Source: Robiginitalea aestuariiviva (GTDB taxonomy: Bacteria; Bacteroidota; Bacteroidia; Flavobacteriales; Flavobacteriaceae). Taken from it: a DNA stretch of 64,000 nucleotides. A model generated the notes under the pieces. That model saw only the letters and a program-made list of their open reading frames with translations, did not search any database and was not told the DNA's origin. Made by a program: the position numbers and the translations under genes. Every line of letters begins with the position of its first letter. Positions within the stretch are counted from its first letter, which is position 1. This document shows positions 1-9,836 of this stretch, one piece after another. Where the stretch lies: NCBI RefSeq assembly GCF_029537735.1, contig NZ_JARPUQ010000002.1, positions 136,608 to 200,607 on the forward strand, read 5' to 3'.

Positions 1-1
1 G

Positions 2-388
2 AAAGGCCGTATGAAGGGTATTTCCCAGCGCGGTCACCAGCTCTCCAACGGAATGTTCGGCATCAAGTCACTGGATTCCGCCTTCATCACGTCACGCCAG
101 ATCGAGGCAGCGCGTATTGCGGCAACCCGTTACATGAAACGCCAGGGACAACTTTGGATCAAGATCTTCCCGGACAAACCCATCACCAAGAAGCCGCTTG
201 AGGTGCGGATGGGTAAGGGTAAAGGTGCCCCCGAATACTGGGTGGCCGTGGTTAAACCCGGCCGCGTGATGTTCGAGCTCGGCGGTGTTCCCATGGACAT
301 TGCCCAGGAGGCCCTGCGCCTGGCCGCGCAAAAGCTGCCGGTTAAGACTAAGTTTATTGTAGCCCGGGATTACGATCCCACCAAATAA
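2..388 (+). CDS. rplP: 50S ribosomal protein L16 (5' end outside window)
   Basis: The reading frame is open from base 2, so the true start lies upstream of the window. The visible 128 residues carry the body of uL16, including the GISQRGH segment near the start and the VMFELGGVP segment near residue 90. L16 sits at the base of the central protuberance and helps position A-site tRNA. It is the upstream neighbour of rpmC, 9 nt apart, as in the S10 operon of most bacteria. Confidence 0.97.
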   Translation, partial: KGRMKGISQRGHQLSNGMFGIKSLDSAFITSRQIEAARIAATRYMKRQGQLWIKIFPDKPITKKPLEVRMGKGKGAPEYWVAVVKPGRVMFELGGVPMDIAQEALRLAAQKLPVKTKFIVARDYDPTK

Positions 389-397
389 GTCAGGACC

Positions 398-589
398 ATG
401 AAACAATCAGAGATCAGGGAAATGTCCGTAGAGGAGCTCAAGGAGAAGCTGGCGGAGCTGCAACAGCAGTACGGCACGCTGAAGATGGCACATGCCGTTA
501 CGCCCCTCGAAAACCCGCTGCAACTGCGCAGCGCCCGGAAGACCGTGGCCCGTCTGGCTACCGAATTAACAAAAAGGGAAAACCAATAA
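398..589 (+). CDS. rpmC: 50S ribosomal protein L29
   Basis: This 63-residue two-helix protein begins [18 protein letters not shown], the usual uL29 opening. It binds 23S rRNA domain I beside the exit tunnel, at the docking site for SRP and trigger factor. It lies 9 nt after rplP and 13 nt before rpsQ. No Shine-Dalgarno sequence precedes it, as is normal in this phylum. Confidence 0.96.
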   Translation: MKQSEIREMSVEELKEKLAELQQQYGTLKMAHAVTPLENPLQLRSARKTVARLATELTKRENQ

Positions 590-602
590 TTGGTGTTGCT
601 TT

Positions 603-860
603 ATGGAAAATAGAAATTTAAGAAAAGAGCGTATCGGCGTTGTGACCAGCAACAAGATGGAGAAATCCATCGTGGTTTCCGAGGTGAAGCGGGTGAAGCA
701 CCCGATGTACGGTAAGTTCGTACTCCGCACCAAGAAATATGTGGCTCACGACGAAACCAACGATTGCAACATCGGGGATACCGTGCGGATCATGGAGACC
801 CGTCCTTTGAGCAAGACCAAGTGTTGGAGATTGGTAGAAATCCTTGAAAGAGCCAAATAA
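603..860 (+). CDS. rpsQ: 30S ribosomal protein S17
   Basis: The 85-residue OB-fold protein uS17 carries the motif [14 protein letters not shown] near the N terminus and the [15 protein letters not shown] segment near the C terminus. It is a primary 16S rRNA-binding protein that helps fold the 5' domain. The stop is 2 nt before the rplN start, so translation is probably coupled. Confidence 0.97.
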   Translation: MENRNLRKERIGVVTSNKMEKSIVVSEVKRVKHPMYGKFVLRTKKYVAHDETNDCNIGDTVRIMETRPLSKTKCWRLVEILERAK

Positions 861-862
861 TT

Positions 863-1231
863 ATGTTACAGCAAGAATCCAGACTCAAAGTAGCCGACAA
901 CACCGGGGCTAAGGAAGTACTTACCATCCGGGTGTTGGGAGGAACCAAAAGAAGGTATGCCTCTCTCGGGGATAAGATTGTAGTAACCGTAAAGGAGGCA
1001 ACCCCGAACGGTACCGTCAAAAAGGGTGCGGTTTCCACCGCTGTTGTGGTTCGTACCACCAAGGAAGTTCGCCGCCCCGACGGATCCTATATCCGTTTTG
1101 ACGACAACGCCTGCGTTTTGCTGAACCCGGCCGGAGAAATGCGCGGAACCCGTGTGTTTGGCCCGGTAGCGCGGGAACTGCGCGAAAAACAATTTATGAA
1201 AATCGTTTCCTTGGCTCCCGAGGTACTATAA
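863..1231 (+). CDS. rplN: 50S ribosomal protein L14
   Basis: The 122-residue uL14 begins [18 protein letters not shown], the family signature, and has the usual length. It contacts the 30S subunit at bridge B8 and is the binding site of the silencing factor RsfS. It is the first gene of the classical spc operon, but here it follows rpsQ by only 2 nt, so the S10 and spc operons look continuous. Confidence 0.98.
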   Translation: MLQQESRLKVADNTGAKEVLTIRVLGGTKRRYASLGDKIVVTVKEATPNGTVKKGAVSTAVVVRTTKEVRRPDGSYIRFDDNACVLLNPAGEMRGTRVFGPVARELREKQFMKIVSLAPEVL

Positions 1232-1243
1232 AGAAGCAAGAAG

Positions 1244-1555
1244 ATGAAAACCAGAATCAAAACCGGAGATACGGTACGCGTCATTGCCGGCGACCATAAA
1301 GGGAGCGAAGGCAAGGTGGTTCAAGTGCTTCGCGACAAGAACAAGGCAATCGTGGAAGGGGTGAATACCGTTTCCAAGCACGAGAAGCCCAGTGCCCGGA
1401 ACCCCCAGGGGGGCATTGTGGAGAAGGAAGCTCCGATCCACATTTCCAACCTGTCGCTGATCGACCCCAAAAGCGGGGATGCTACCCGGGTAGGGTACGA
1501 GGTGCGCGACGGCAAGAAAGTGCGGTTTTCCAAAAAATCCAATGAAGTAATTTAG
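1244..1555 (+). CDS. rplX: 50S ribosomal protein L24
   Basis: The 103-residue uL24 has an N-terminal KOW motif ([16 protein letters not shown], about residues 10-25). It starts large-subunit assembly by binding 23S domain I. It lies 12 nt after rplN and its stop is 2 nt before the rplE start. Confidence 0.97.
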   Translation: MKTRIKTGDTVRVIAGDHKGSEGKVVQVLRDKNKAIVEGVNTVSKHEKPSARNPQGGIVEKEAPIHISNLSLIDPKSGDATRVGYEVRDGKKVRFSKKSNEVI

Positions 1556-1557
1556 TT

Positions 1558-2109
1558 ATGGCCTACGTACCAAGATTAAAGAAAGAGTACAAGGAGCGCG
1601 TGATGAAGGCGCTTCAGGACGAGTTCGGGTACAAGAACGTCATGGAGGTGCCCAAGCTCCAGAAGATCGTTCTGAGCCGCGGGGTCGGGGCGGCGGTTGC
1701 CGACAAGAAACTGATCGACCACGCCGTGGACGAACTTACCCAGATCGCCGGGCAAAAGGCCGTGGCTACCATCTCCAAGAAGGACGTTTCCACCTTCAAA
1801 CTGCGTAAGGGAATGCCCATCGGGGCCAAGGTTACCCTGCGCGGGGAGCGCATGTACGAATTCCTGGATCGCCTGGTGACCACCGCGTTGCCTCGTGTAC
1901 GGGATTTCCAGGGCATCCGCGCTACCGGGTTTGACGGCCGTGGGAATTACAACCTCGGGGTAACCGAGCAGATCATCTTCCCGGAGATCAATATTGACCG
2001 TATCAACCGGATCAACGGTATGGATATCACCTTTGTGACCTCTGCGCAAACCGACAAGGAAGCCAAGTCACTGTTAACCGAATTGGGGTTACCCTTTAAA
2101 AAGAACTAG
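1558..2109 (+). CDS. rplE: 50S ribosomal protein L5
   Basis: The 183-residue uL5 has the [10 protein letters not shown] segment near residue 110 and the normal family length. It binds 5S rRNA and forms part of the central protuberance and intersubunit bridge B1b. The gap to rpsN is 1 nt, consistent with translational coupling. Confidence 0.98.
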   Translation: MAYVPRLKKEYKERVMKALQDEFGYKNVMEVPKLQKIVLSRGVGAAVADKKLIDHAVDELTQIAGQKAVATISKKDVSTFKLRKGMPIGAKVTLRGERMYEFLDRLVTTALPRVRDFQGIRATGFDGRGNYNLGVTEQIIFPEINIDRINRINGMDITFVTSAQTDKEAKSLLTELGLPFKKN

Positions 2110-2110
2110 T

Positions 2111-2380
2111 ATGGCTAAAGAATCGATGAAAGCCCGCGAGCGGAAAAGGGCTAAACTGGTAGCGAAATACGCAGCGAAACGCAAGGCACTGTTGGAAGCA
2201 GGGGACTATGAGGCCCTGCAGAAACTGCCGCGCAACGCTTCGCCCGTGCGCATGCACAACCGTTGCAAGTTGACCGGCCGCCCCAAAGGTTACATGCGTA
2301 CCTTCGGGATTTCCCGGGTCATGTTCCGCGAGATGGCCAACCAGGGATTGATCCCCGGCGTTAAAAAAGCGAGTTGGTAA
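2111..2380 (+). CDS. rpsN: 30S ribosomal protein S14, zinc-free long form
   Basis: At 89 residues this is the long uS14 type. Only one cysteine is visible, in [13 protein letters not shown], so the CxxC...CxxC zinc ribbon of the short type is absent. The C terminus [11 protein letters not shown] is the family signature. S14 assembles late into the 30S head. The start is 1 nt after the rplE stop. Confidence 0.97.
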   Translation: MAKESMKARERKRAKLVAKYAAKRKALLEAGDYEALQKLPRNASPVRMHNRCKLTGRPKGYMRTFGISRVMFREMANQGLIPGVKKASW

Positions 2381-2399
2381 CCTCTAATACAGGAAAAAG

Positions 2400-2798
2400 A
2401 TGTTTACAGATCCGATTTCAGATTATTTGACCCGAATCCGCAACGCCTCCAAGGCAGGGCACCGGGTTGTAGAGATCCCCGCTTCCAATGTGAAGAAGGA
2501 GATCACCAAGATCCTGTTCGACCAGGGGTACATCCTCAGCTACAAGTTCGAGGAGACGTCCAACCAGGGCTCCATTAAAATCGCCCTGAAATACGATCCG
2601 GCCACCAAAGAGCCCGTAATCCGGAAAATCCAGCGGATTTCCAAACCGGGACTGCGGAAGTACACCGGGGTAGATACCCTTCCCCGCGTACTGAACGGCC
2701 TTGGGATTGCCATTGTCTCAACCTCCCACGGGGTGATGACCAGCAAGCAGGCCAAAAAGGAAAACGTAGGCGGCGAGGTGCTTTGCTACGTGTATTAA
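2400..2798 (+). CDS. rpsH: 30S ribosomal protein S8
   Basis: The 132-residue uS8 starts with [13 protein letters not shown] and ends with the signature GGEVLCYVY. It is a primary binder of 16S helix 21. In E. coli S8 also represses the spc operon by binding the rplE mRNA; I see no site here that I can confidently assign to that role. It lies 19 nt after rpsN. Confidence 0.98.
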   Translation: MFTDPISDYLTRIRNASKAGHRVVEIPASNVKKEITKILFDQGYILSYKFEETSNQGSIKIALKYDPATKEPVIRKIQRISKPGLRKYTGVDTLPRVLNGLGIAIVSTSHGVMTSKQAKKENVGGEVLCYVY

Positions 2799-2819
2799 TC
2801 GATATTAAAGAAAAGAAGC

Positions 2820-3362
2820 ATGTCTAGAATTGGTAATAATCCGATTGCAATTCCCGAAGGTACCACGGTAGAAGTGGCCGACGGAATGGTAACGGTAAAG
2901 GGTAAACTGGGTGAGCTGAGCCAGGAATTCTCCGAAGTGGAGATCCAGGTGGCAGACGGCGAAGTTCAGGTAACGCGCCCCACGGATTCCAAGGAGCACA
3001 AGGCTAAGCACGGGTTGTACCGCGCACTGATCGCCAACATGATCGAAGGCGTATCCAAGGGATGGACCAAGGAACTGGAACTGGTTGGGGTAGGTTACCG
3101 CGCCAGCAACCAGGGGCAGAAACTGGACCTTGCACTCGGGTTCTCCCACAATATCGTATTGGACCTGGCCCCCGAAGTAAAAGTAGAGACCACCTCCGAA
3201 AAAGGTAAAAACCCCACCATTAAGCTCACGTCCCACGACAAGCAGCTGGTAGGGCAGGTAGCTGCCAAGATCCGCTCGTTCCGCAAGCCCGAACCGTACA
3301 AAGGCAAGGGTATCAAGTTCAAGGGCGAGCAATTGAGAAGAAAAGCAGGTAAATCAGCATAA
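2820..3362 (+). CDS. rplF: 50S ribosomal protein L6
   Basis: The 180-residue uL6 has two tandem L6 folds and the C-terminal signature [14 protein letters not shown]. It lies near the sarcin-ricin loop and the GTPase-associated centre. It is 21 nt after rpsH and 11 nt before rplR. Confidence 0.98.
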   Translation: MSRIGNNPIAIPEGTTVEVADGMVTVKGKLGELSQEFSEVEIQVADGEVQVTRPTDSKEHKAKHGLYRALIANMIEGVSKGWTKELELVGVGYRASNQGQKLDLALGFSHNIVLDLAPEVKVETTSEKGKNPTIKLTSHDKQLVGQVAAKIRSFRKPEPYKGKGIKFKGEQLRRKAGKSA

Positions 3363-3373
3363 TCCTAAGAATC

Positions 3374-3727
3374 ATGGGACTAACAAAGTCTGAGCGAAGA
3401 AACAGAATCAGAAGGCGTATCCGCAAGGTTTCCTTTGGAACCCCGCAACGCCCCCGCCTTTCGGTCTTCAGAAGCAACAAGGAGATCTATGCGCAGGTGA
3501 TCGACGACACCACCGGGAAAACCCTGGCGGCCGCGTCCTCCCGCGATAAAGACCTCCAGGTAAAAGGCACCAAGAGCGAGGTGGCTGCCGCAGTAGGCAA
3601 GCAACTGGCCGAGCGGGCCATGAAGGCCGGCGTGGAAGCCGTGTCTTTCGACCGTGGAGGGTACCTCTATCACGGACGTGTGAAATCTTTGGCAGACGGT
3701 GCCAGAGAAGGCGGATTAAAATTTTAA
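3374..3727 (+). CDS. rplR: 50S ribosomal protein L18
   Basis: The 117-residue uL18 contains [20 protein letters not shown] near residue 30 and the [20 protein letters not shown] segment near the C terminus. It binds 5S rRNA together with L5. The usual spc order L6-L18-S5 is kept, with 8 nt to rpsE. Confidence 0.98.
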   Translation: MGLTKSERRNRIRRRIRKVSFGTPQRPRLSVFRSNKEIYAQVIDDTTGKTLAAASSRDKDLQVKGTKSEVAAAVGKQLAERAMKAGVEAVSFDRGGYLYHGRVKSLADGAREGGLKF

Positions 3728-3735
3728 TAGAAGTT

Positions 3736-4260
3736 ATGTACGGGAAATACAAGAATGTGGAATTCGTAAAACCGGGAGGCCTTGAACTGAAGGACCGCCT
3801 GGTAGGTGTACAACGGGTGACCAAGGTAACCAAGGGTGGCCGTGCCTTCGGATTCTCTGCCATTGTTGTGGTAGGGGACGAAAACGGTGTGGTAGGCCAT
3901 GGCCTCGGAAAGTCCAAGGAAGTGGCTACCGCCATTGCCAAAGCCGTGGAAGACGCCAAGAAGAACCTGATCCGGATCCCTTTGAACAAGGGTACGCTCC
4001 CGCACGAGCAAAAGGGTAAATACGGAGGCGCTCGGGTATACCTGCAGCCCGCTTCCCACGGTACCGGGGTGATTGCCGGTGGTGCCGTACGCGCGGTACT
4101 GGAAGCCGTAGGGGTACAGGACGTACTGTCCAAGTCCCAGGGCTCTTCCAACCCGCACAACGTGGTGAAGGCCACCTTTGACGCCCTGCTGCAATTGCGC
4201 GACGCCAACACCGTGGCCCGTCAGCGCGGCATTTCCCTGGAAAAAGTATTCAACGGATAA
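3736..4260 (+). CDS. rpsE: 30S ribosomal protein S5
   Basis: The 174-residue uS5 has the dsRNA-binding-like N-terminal domain ([18 protein letters not shown] near residue 35) and the C-terminal segment with [15 protein letters not shown]. It acts in decoding fidelity and in the helicase activity at the mRNA entrance. The ATG at 3736 gives the usual Bacteroidota N terminus, and rpmD follows after 12 nt. Confidence 0.98.
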   Translation: MYGKYKNVEFVKPGGLELKDRLVGVQRVTKVTKGGRAFGFSAIVVVGDENGVVGHGLGKSKEVATAIAKAVEDAKKNLIRIPLNKGTLPHEQKGKYGGARVYLQPASHGTGVIAGGAVRAVLEAVGVQDVLSKSQGSSNPHNVVKATFDALLQLRDANTVARQRGISLEKVFNG

Positions 4261-4272
4261 GCAAGCAGAACG

Positions 4273-4452
4273 ATGGCAAAAATCAAAATACGTCAGGTAA
4301 AGAGCAGCATCAAGCGTCCTCAGAACCAGAAACGCACGCTGGAAGCCCTCGGGCTGCGCGGGATCGGTCAGGAAGTGGAACACGACACCACTCCCAACAT
4401 CCTGGGTATGATCGAAAAAGTAAAACACCTGGTTTCTACTACAGAAGCCTAA
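4273..4452 (+). CDS. rpmD: 50S ribosomal protein L30
   Basis: This short gene encodes 59 residues beginning MAKIKIRQVKSSIKRPQNQK and containing TLEALGLRGIGQEVEH, the uL30 signature. Length and position between rpsE and rplO match the spc operon. L30 packs against 23S domain II. The ATG at 4273 is 12 nt after the rpsE stop and rplO follows 12 nt later. Confidence 0.96.
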   Translation: MAKIKIRQVKSSIKRPQNQKRTLEALGLRGIGQEVEHDTTPNILGMIEKVKHLVSTTEA

Positions 4453-4464
4453 TAAAGAAGGAAG

Positions 4465-4917
4465 ATGGATTTAGGGAATTTAAAACCTGCAAAAGGTTCG
4501 GTACATAAGGCTGGCAAAACCGTTGGCCGTGGTCAGGGTTCTGGCAAAGGTGGCACTGCTACCCGCGGGCACAAAGGGGCCAAATCCCGTTCCGGTTATT
4601 CCAAGAAGATCGGTTTTGAAGGCGGGCAGATGCCGCTTCAGCGCCGGGTACCGAAGTTCGGTTTCACCAACATCAACCGCAAGGAGTACCGGGGGATCAA
4701 CCTGGACACCCTGCAGCAGTTGGCGGATAACGGAACCATTGCCAAGGAGGTGACCGTGGAACAACTGGTTAGCCTGCGCCTGGCACACAAGAACGACCTG
4801 GTAAAGATCCTTGGACGGGGCGAATTGAAAGCCCCCCTGAAGATCACTGCACATAAATTTACGGCTACTGCCAAAGCCGCCATTGAGGCTGCAGGAGGTG
4901 AAGCCATAAGTTTATAA
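4465..4917 (+). CDS. rplO: 50S ribosomal protein L15
   Basis: The 150-residue uL15 starts with LGNLKPAKGSVHKAGKTVGR and contains the long basic glycine-rich N-terminal arm, then GFEGGQMPLQRRVPKFGF near residue 51. It is a late assembly protein of the large subunit. It lies directly upstream of secY (12 nt), as in most bacteria. Confidence 0.98.
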   Translation: MDLGNLKPAKGSVHKAGKTVGRGQGSGKGGTATRGHKGAKSRSGYSKKIGFEGGQMPLQRRVPKFGFTNINRKEYRGINLDTLQQLADNGTIAKEVTVEQLVSLRLAHKNDLVKILGRGELKAPLKITAHKFTATAKAAIEAAGGEAISL

Positions 4918-4929
4918 GCGTACCCCGAT

Positions 4930-6270
4930 ATGAAGAAGTTTTTTGAGATCATAACAAACATCTGGAAGATAGAGGAGCTGCGCAGCCGCATCCTGATGAC
5001 CCTTGGGTTGCTGCTGGTATACCGTTTTGGGGCGCAGATTGTGCTGCCGGGTATCGACACCACCCAGCTGGCCGAACTTTCTTCCAATACCGAACAGGGT
5101 ATCCTGGGGATCCTCAACGCCTTTACCGGAGGGGCCTTTGCCAACGCCTCCGTATTTGCGCTGGGGATTATGCCGTATATCTCCGCCTCCATTGTGGTAC
5201 AGCTCATGGGGATTGCCATCCCGTACCTCCAGAAGCTGGACAAAGAAGGGGAGAGCGGCCGTAAGACCAAAAACCAGATTACCCGCTGGCTCACCATCCT
5301 GATCTGTATTGTGCAGGCCCCGGCCTACCTTTACAGCCTGGGTGCGCTTGGGGTGCCGGACAGCGCCTTTTTGCTGGGCAAGGGGTTGAACTTTATCGTT
5401 CCCTCCGTGATTATCCTGGTAACCGGGTGTGTCTTTGCCATGTGGCTGGGCGAAAAGATTACCGATAAGGGAATCGGCAACGGGATTTCCCTGCTGATTA
5501 TGATCGGGATTATCGCCACCCTGCCCCAGGCCTTTATCCAGGAAGCGGCTTCCCGCCTGAACGGGAACGGAGGGCCTATGCTGATCCTGGTGGAAGTGAT
5601 CCTCTGGTTTGTTGTGATCCTGGCCAGTGTACTGCTGGTAATGGCTACCCGTAAGGTGCCTGTACAGTACGCGCGCCGCACCGCCTCCGGCGGATATGAA
5701 AAGAATATAATGGGCTCCCGTCAGTTCCTGCCCCTGAAGCTTAACGCCTCCGGGGTAATGCCCATCATTTTTGCCCAGGCCATTATGTTTGCGCCAGGGC
5801 TGTTGGGAAGCACCTTTAACGAGACGGCCGTAGGCCAGTGGATGGAAGTCCAGTTCTCCGATATCTTCGGGCTGGCATACAACCTGCTGTTTGCCCTGCT
5901 GATTATCGTCTTTACGTATTTCTATACGGCCATCACCGTTCCCACCAACAAAATGGCGGACGACCTGAAACGCAGCGGTGGCTTTATCCCTGGCATCCGC
6001 CCGGGTAAGGAAACTGCTGATTTCCTGGACAAGGTGATGTCCCTGATTACCCTGCCGGGTTCCATCTTCCTGGCTGTGTTGGCTGTTTTCCCGGCCATTG
6101 TAGTGAAGCTGATGGACATCCAGGCCAACTGGGCGTTGTTTTACGGCGGCACCTCCCTGCTCATTATGGTAGGGGTAGCCATCGATACGGTACAACAGGT
6201 GAATTCGTACCTGTTGAACCGCCATTACGACGGCCTGATGAAAACCGGTAAAAACAGAAAAGTAGCATAA
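4930..6270 (+). CDS. secY: Protein translocase subunit SecY
   Basis: The 446-residue inner-membrane channel has about ten hydrophobic segments. The plug and lateral-gate region includes [18 protein letters not shown] (about residues 78-95), and the cytoplasmic loops carry [11 protein letters not shown] and [16 protein letters not shown]. SecY forms the export and insertion pore with SecE and SecG and receives substrates from SecA or from SRP (ffh is in this window). It ends 1 nt before infA. No adk or map gene lies between secY and infA, unlike in many other bacteria. Confidence 0.98.
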   Translation: MKKFFEIITNIWKIEELRSRILMTLGLLLVYRFGAQIVLPGIDTTQLAELSSNTEQGILGILNAFTGGAFANASVFALGIMPYISASIVVQLMGIAIPYLQKLDKEGESGRKTKNQITRWLTILICIVQAPAYLYSLGALGVPDSAFLLGKGLNFIVPSVIILVTGCVFAMWLGEKITDKGIGNGISLLIMIGIIATLPQAFIQEAASRLNGNGGPMLILVEVILWFVVILASVLLVMATRKVPVQYARRTASGGYEKNIMGSRQFLPLKLNASGVMPIIFAQAIMFAPGLLGSTFNETAVGQWMEVQFSDIFGLAYNLLFALLIIVFTYFYTAITVPTNKMADDLKRSGGFIPGIRPGKETADFLDKVMSLITLPGSIFLAVLAVFPAIVVKLMDIQANWALFYGGTSLLIMVGVAIDTVQQVNSYLLNRHYDGLMKTGKNRKVA

Positions 6271-6271
6271 T

Positions 6272-6487
6272 ATGGCTAAGCAAGCTCCTATAACCCAAGA
6301 CGGTTCCATTATAGAAGCGCTTTCCAACGCCATGTTCCGCGTGGAGTTGGAGAACGGTCACGTGGTAACCGCGCACATTTCCGGTAAAATGCGCATGCAC
6401 TATATCAAATTGCTTCCGGGCGACCGGGTAAAGCTGGAGATGAGCCCATACGACCTGAGCAAGGCCAGAATAACGTACAGATACTAA
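6272..6487 (+). CDS. infA: Translation initiation factor IF-1
   Basis: The 71-residue S1/OB-fold protein has [25 protein letters not shown] and the C-terminal motif [14 protein letters not shown]-1 occupies the A site during initiation. It starts 1 nt after the secY stop, so it is almost certainly translated from the same message. Confidence 0.98.
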   Translation: MAKQAPITQDGSIIEALSNAMFRVELENGHVVTAHISGKMRMHYIKLLPGDRVKLEMSPYDLSKARITYRY

Positions 6488-6500
6488 GAAACAGGATATC

Positions 6501-6617
6501 ATGAAAGTCAGAGCTTCCATAAAGAAAAGAAGTGCGGAATGCAAGATCGTCCGTCGCAAGGGGCGCTTGTATGTCATCAACAAGAAGAATCCGAGATTTA
6601 AACAAAGACAAGGCTAA
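6501..6617 (+). CDS. rpmJ: 50S ribosomal protein L36, zinc-free type
   Basis: This 38-residue protein begins [22 protein letters not shown] and ends NPRFKQRQG, the bL36 signature. The zinc-binding form has a CxxC pair, a third cysteine and a histidine; here only the cysteine of SAEC remains, so zinc binding is unlikely. Position infA-rpmJ-rpsM is standard. The gaps are 13 nt upstream and 5 nt downstream. Confidence 0.95.
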   Translation: MKVRASIKKRSAECKIVRRKGRLYVINKKNPRFKQRQG

Positions 6618-6622
6618 TAACT

Positions 6623-6997
6623 ATGGCTAGAATCGCTGGGGTAGACATCCCCAAACAGAAACGAGGCGTAATTGCCCTGACCTACATCTACGGAGTAGGG
6701 AAGAGCAGAGCCCAGGAGATCCTGGAGAAGGCCCAGGTGGATGAAGACATCAAGGTTTCCGATTGGACCGACGACCAGATCGGCCGCATCCGGGATGCCG
6801 TTTCTTCTTTCACCATTGAAGGGGAGCTGCGTTCCGAGACCCAACTGAACATCAAGCGACTGATGGACATCGGGTGTTACCGCGGGATCCGGCACCGTGC
6901 CGGGCTGCCCCTGCGCGGACAACGGACCAAGAACAACTCCCGTACCCGTAAAGGAAAGCGTAAAACCGTAGCCAACAAGAAAAAGGCCACGAAATAA
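6623..6997 (+). CDS. rpsM: 30S ribosomal protein S13
   Basis: The 124-residue uS13 starts [15 protein letters not shown] and contains [20 protein letters not shown] near residue 86. It contacts the large subunit at bridge B1 and the P-site tRNA. It heads the alpha-operon block rpsM-rpsK-rpsD-rpoA-rplQ. An 83-nt gap follows before rpsK, much longer than other gaps in this cluster. Confidence 0.98.
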   Translation: MARIAGVDIPKQKRGVIALTYIYGVGKSRAQEILEKAQVDEDIKVSDWTDDQIGRIRDAVSSFTIEGELRSETQLNIKRLMDIGCYRGIRHRAGLPLRGQRTKNNSRTRKGKRKTVANKKKATK

Positions 6998-7080
6998 TAA
7001 GTAGGTCCGGGATGGGGGCCTCCGGGGAAATCCGGTGGGCATCCAACCCTGCCTCACTGCTAATATCTTTATAGACGATT

Positions 7081-7488
7081 ATGGCAAAAACAGGTTCAAA
7101 AGGAAAAGCGGCCAAGACCACCAAGAAACGGAAAGTGGTGATCGAGTCCACCGGGGAAGCGCACATCAGCGCCTCCTTCAACAACATCATCATCTCCCTG
7201 ACCAACAAGAAAGGGGATGTGATCTCCTGGTCTTCGGCAGGAAAGATGGGCTTCCGCGGCTCCAAGAAAAACACACCTTACGCCGCCCAGGTGGCCGCCG
7301 AGGAATGCTCTAAAGTAGCCCACGAAGCCGGCCTGCGCAAGGTTAAGGTTTACGTTAAGGGACCGGGTAACGGCCGCGAGTCGGCCATCCGCACCATCCA
7401 CAATGCCGGGATCGAGGTTACCGAGATCATCGATGTGACCCCGCTGCCGCACAACGGATGCCGCCCGCCCAAACGCAGAAGAGTTTAA
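7081..7488 (+). CDS. rpsK: 30S ribosomal protein S11
   Basis: The 135-residue uS11 carries [21 protein letters not shown] and the C-terminal [18 protein letters not shown] signature. It forms part of the platform next to the E-site mRNA. The ATG at 7081 gives a basic lysine-rich N-terminal extension typical of the family. A 94-nt gap separates it from rpsD. Confidence 0.98.
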   Translation: MAKTGSKGKAAKTTKKRKVVIESTGEAHISASFNNIIISLTNKKGDVISWSSAGKMGFRGSKKNTPYAAQVAAEECSKVAHEAGLRKVKVYVKGPGNGRESAIRTIHNAGIEVTEIIDVTPLPHNGCRPPKRRRV

Positions 7489-7549
7489 TCGACCCGAACA
7501 GATTTTTCACCCGGGGGTGCTGCCGTTACGGTTATCGAAGGATATGCCT

Positions 7550-7578
7550 TAATTCATAACCGCACCTCCTAATTCATA
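7550..7578 (+). repeat. 9-nt direct repeat in the rpsD leader
   Basis: The sequence TAATTCATA occurs at 7550-7558 and again at 7570-7578, with the second copy ending 4 nt before the rpsD ATG. The two copies are 20 nt apart, start to start. The 94-nt rpsK-rpsD gap that holds them is one of the two longest inside the ribosomal cluster. S4 is a known translational repressor of its own operon in other phyla, so a regulatory role is possible but unproven. Confidence 0.5.
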
Positions 7579-7582
7579 GAAA

Positions 7583-8188
7583 ATGGCTAGATACACAGGA
7601 CCAAAAACCAAAATCGCCCGTAAATTCGGCGAACCCATCTTCGGGGACGACAAGTCCTTTGAGAAGAAAAACTACCCTCCCGGGATGCACGGTAACAACC
7701 GTCGCCGCGGGAAGAAATCCGAATACGCCATCCAGCTGCAGGAAAAGCAGAAAGCCAAGTATACCTATGGCATCCTGGAGCGTCAGTTCCGCAACCTTTT
7801 TGCCCAGGCCAACCGCAGCAAGGGTGTTACCGGTGAGGTATTGCTCCAGCTTTGCGAGTCCCGCCTGGACAACGTTGTTTACCGCATGGGCATTGCCCCC
7901 TCGCGCCGTGCGGCCCGCCAGTTGGTTTCCCACCGCCACATTACCGTTAACGGAGACGTGGTGAACATCCCTTCCTATTCCCTGAAAGCCGGGGACGTGG
8001 TTGGAGTACGGGAAAAGTCCAAATCCCTCCAGGCCATCGAGGATTCCCTTTCCGCCCACAGCAATGTGTACGAGTGGATCACCTGGAACTCCGAGAAAAA
8101 GGAGGGCGCCTTCGTAGCTGTTCCTGAGCGGATGCAAATCCCTGAGAATATCAAGGAGCAGTTAATTGTGGAGCTTTACTCTAAATAA
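7583..8188 (+). CDS. rpsD: 30S ribosomal protein S4
   Basis: The 201-residue uS4 starts [19 protein letters not shown] and contains the S4 RNA-binding fold ([20 protein letters not shown], about residues 93-112, then [13 protein letters not shown]). The N-terminal zinc cysteines of some S4 proteins are absent. S4 nucleates 30S assembly and is the usual autoregulator of the alpha operon. It is followed by rpoA after 20 nt. Confidence 0.98.
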   Translation: MARYTGPKTKIARKFGEPIFGDDKSFEKKNYPPGMHGNNRRRGKKSEYAIQLQEKQKAKYTYGILERQFRNLFAQANRSKGVTGEVLLQLCESRLDNVVYRMGIAPSRRAARQLVSHRHITVNGDVVNIPSYSLKAGDVVGVREKSKSLQAIEDSLSAHSNVYEWITWNSEKKEGAFVAVPERMQIPENIKEQLIVELYSK

Positions 8189-8208
8189 CAACATCACAGA
8201 TCCGAATT

Positions 8209-9201
8209 ATGGCATTACTAAATTTTCAGAAGCCCGACAAAGTTATCATGATAGACTCCACCGACTTCGAGGGGAAGTTCGAATTCCGTCCCCTGGAGCC
8301 CGGTTATGGTCTTACCGTTGGGAACGCCCTTCGCCGGGTGTTGCTCGCTTCCTTGGAGGGTTTTGCGATCACTTCGGTGCGCATCGATAAGGTAGAGCAC
8401 GAATTCTCCGTGATCGAAGGTGTTGTTGAAGACGTTACCGAAATCATCCTGAATCTGAAACAGGTTCGGTTTAAGCGTCAGATTGACGATGTTAACGAAG
8501 AAACCGTCTCCATCTCCGTAAGCGGGAAGCAGCAGCTGACCGCCGGGGACTTCCAGAAGTTCATCTCCGGCTTCCAGGTACTGAACCCGGACCTGGTGAT
8601 CTGCAACATGGATCCCAAGGTGAGCATCAATATGGAGATCATCATTGAGAAAGGCCGTGGCTATGTGCCCGCCGAGGAGAACAAAAAGGCCAATGCCCCC
8701 CTGGGGACCATTGCCGTGGACAGTATCTTTACCCCCATCCGCAATGTGAAGTACAGCATTGAGAACTATCGGGTAGAGCAGAAGACCGACTACGAGAAGC
8801 TGGTTTTCGAAATCGCCACGGACGGTTCTATCCGCCCCAAGGACGCCCTTACTGAGGCGGCCAAGGTGCTGATCCACCACTTCATGCTTTTCTCCGACGA
8901 GCGCATTACCCTGGAGGCAGACGAGATCGCCCAGACCGAAACCTACGACGAGGAGTCCCTGCACATGCGCCAGCTGCTTAAAACCAAGCTGGTGGATATG
9001 GACCTCTCCGTACGGGCCCTGAACTGCCTGAAGGCTGCAGAGGTGGATACCCTGGGAGACCTGGTGTCCTTCAACAAAAACGACCTGATGAAATTCCGCA
9101 ACTTCGGAAAGAAATCCCTGACCGAACTCGAAGAGTTGGTTATCAACAAGGGGCTGAGCTTCGGAATGGACCTGTCAAAGTATAAACTGGATAAGGATTA
9201 A
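8209..9201 (+). CDS. rpoA: DNA-directed RNA polymerase subunit alpha
   Basis: The 330-residue alpha subunit has an N-terminal dimerisation domain ([20 protein letters not shown] near residue 29) and a C-terminal helix-hairpin-helix domain ([18 protein letters not shown] near residue 275). The alpha dimer nucleates polymerase assembly and the C-terminal domain contacts promoter DNA and activators. Position between rpsD and rplQ is standard. Confidence 0.98.
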   Translation: MALLNFQKPDKVIMIDSTDFEGKFEFRPLEPGYGLTVGNALRRVLLASLEGFAITSVRIDKVEHEFSVIEGVVEDVTEIILNLKQVRFKRQIDDVNEETVSISVSGKQQLTAGDFQKFISGFQVLNPDLVICNMDPKVSINMEIIIEKGRGYVPAEENKKANAPLGTIAVDSIFTPIRNVKYSIENYRVEQKTDYEKLVFEIATDGSIRPKDALTEAAKVLIHHFMLFSDERITLEADEIAQTETYDEESLHMRQLLKTKLVDMDLSVRALNCLKAAEVDTLGDLVSFNKNDLMKFRNFGKKSLTELEELVINKGLSFGMDLSKYKLDKD

Positions 9202-9245
9202 GCCGGGGCTGCCAGCAGGTACCACCCCGACAAACGTAGTGAACC

Positions 9246-9773
9246 ATGAGACACGGAAAGAAGATCAATAATCTGGGACGCAAAACCGCACACCGCCGCT
9301 CCATGATGGCGAACATGGCCTGCTCCCTGATTGAACATAAACGCATCAATACCACGGTTGCCAAAGCCAAGGCGCTGAAGCTGTTCGTAGAGCCGCTGAT
9401 CACCCGGGCCAAGGCCGAGAACAACCAAAGTGTTGAGAAGGGCACCCACAACCGCCGCATCGCGTTCAGCAGCCTACGCAACAAGGCTGCCGTTACCGAG
9501 TTGTTCGGCGCGGTAGCGGAGAAAGTGGGAGACCGCCCGGGGGGATACACCCGCATCATCAAGCTGGGGAACCGGCTTGGGGATAACGCTGAAATGGCCA
9601 TGATCGAGCTGGTCGATTTCAACGAAGTGTACAACGCCGGTAAGCCCAAGAAGAAATCTACCCGCCGGAGCCGCCGCTCCAAAGGGAAAGGGGCCGAGGA
9701 AGCCGCCGCTGCCGCCCCGGCAGCCGAGGAAACCGTAACCCAGGAAACCAAAGCGGATGACGCCGAAGCGTAA
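9246..9773 (+). CDS. rplQ: 50S ribosomal protein L17 with acidic/alanine-rich tail
   Basis: The first ~120 residues are typical bL17 ([20 protein letters not shown] at the start). The protein is 175 residues long, longer than the ~120-130 of many bacteria. The extra C terminus is a basic stretch ([17 protein letters not shown]) followed by an Ala/Glu-rich low-complexity tail. L17 lies near the exit tunnel. The gene closes the ribosomal cluster and is followed by a strong terminator. Confidence 0.97.
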   Translation: MRHGKKINNLGRKTAHRRSMMANMACSLIEHKRINTTVAKAKALKLFVEPLITRAKAENNQSVEKGTHNRRIAFSSLRNKAAVTELFGAVAEKVGDRPGGYTRIIKLGNRLGDNAEMAMIELVDFNEVYNAGKPKKKSTRRSRRSKGKGAEEAAAAAPAAEETVTQETKADDAEA

Positions 9774-9804
9774 ACCACAGGTTTTTAAAAGTTGTAAACA
9801 AGAG

Positions 9805-9836
9805 AAGGATAGCCTTTAAGTGGCTATCCTTTTTTT
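9805..9836 (+). terminator. Intrinsic terminator after rplQ
   Basis: A perfect 10-bp stem (AAGGATAGCC at 9805-9814, GGCTATCCTT at 9822-9831) with a 7-nt loop runs into a T tract to 9836. It lies about 30 nt after the rplQ stop and marks the end of the ribosomal transcript. Confidence 0.9.

Noticed and set aside
4912-6333. Antisense frame of 473 residues over secY
   Set aside because: It is the shadow of secY, with His/Gln-rich composition typical of complement frames.
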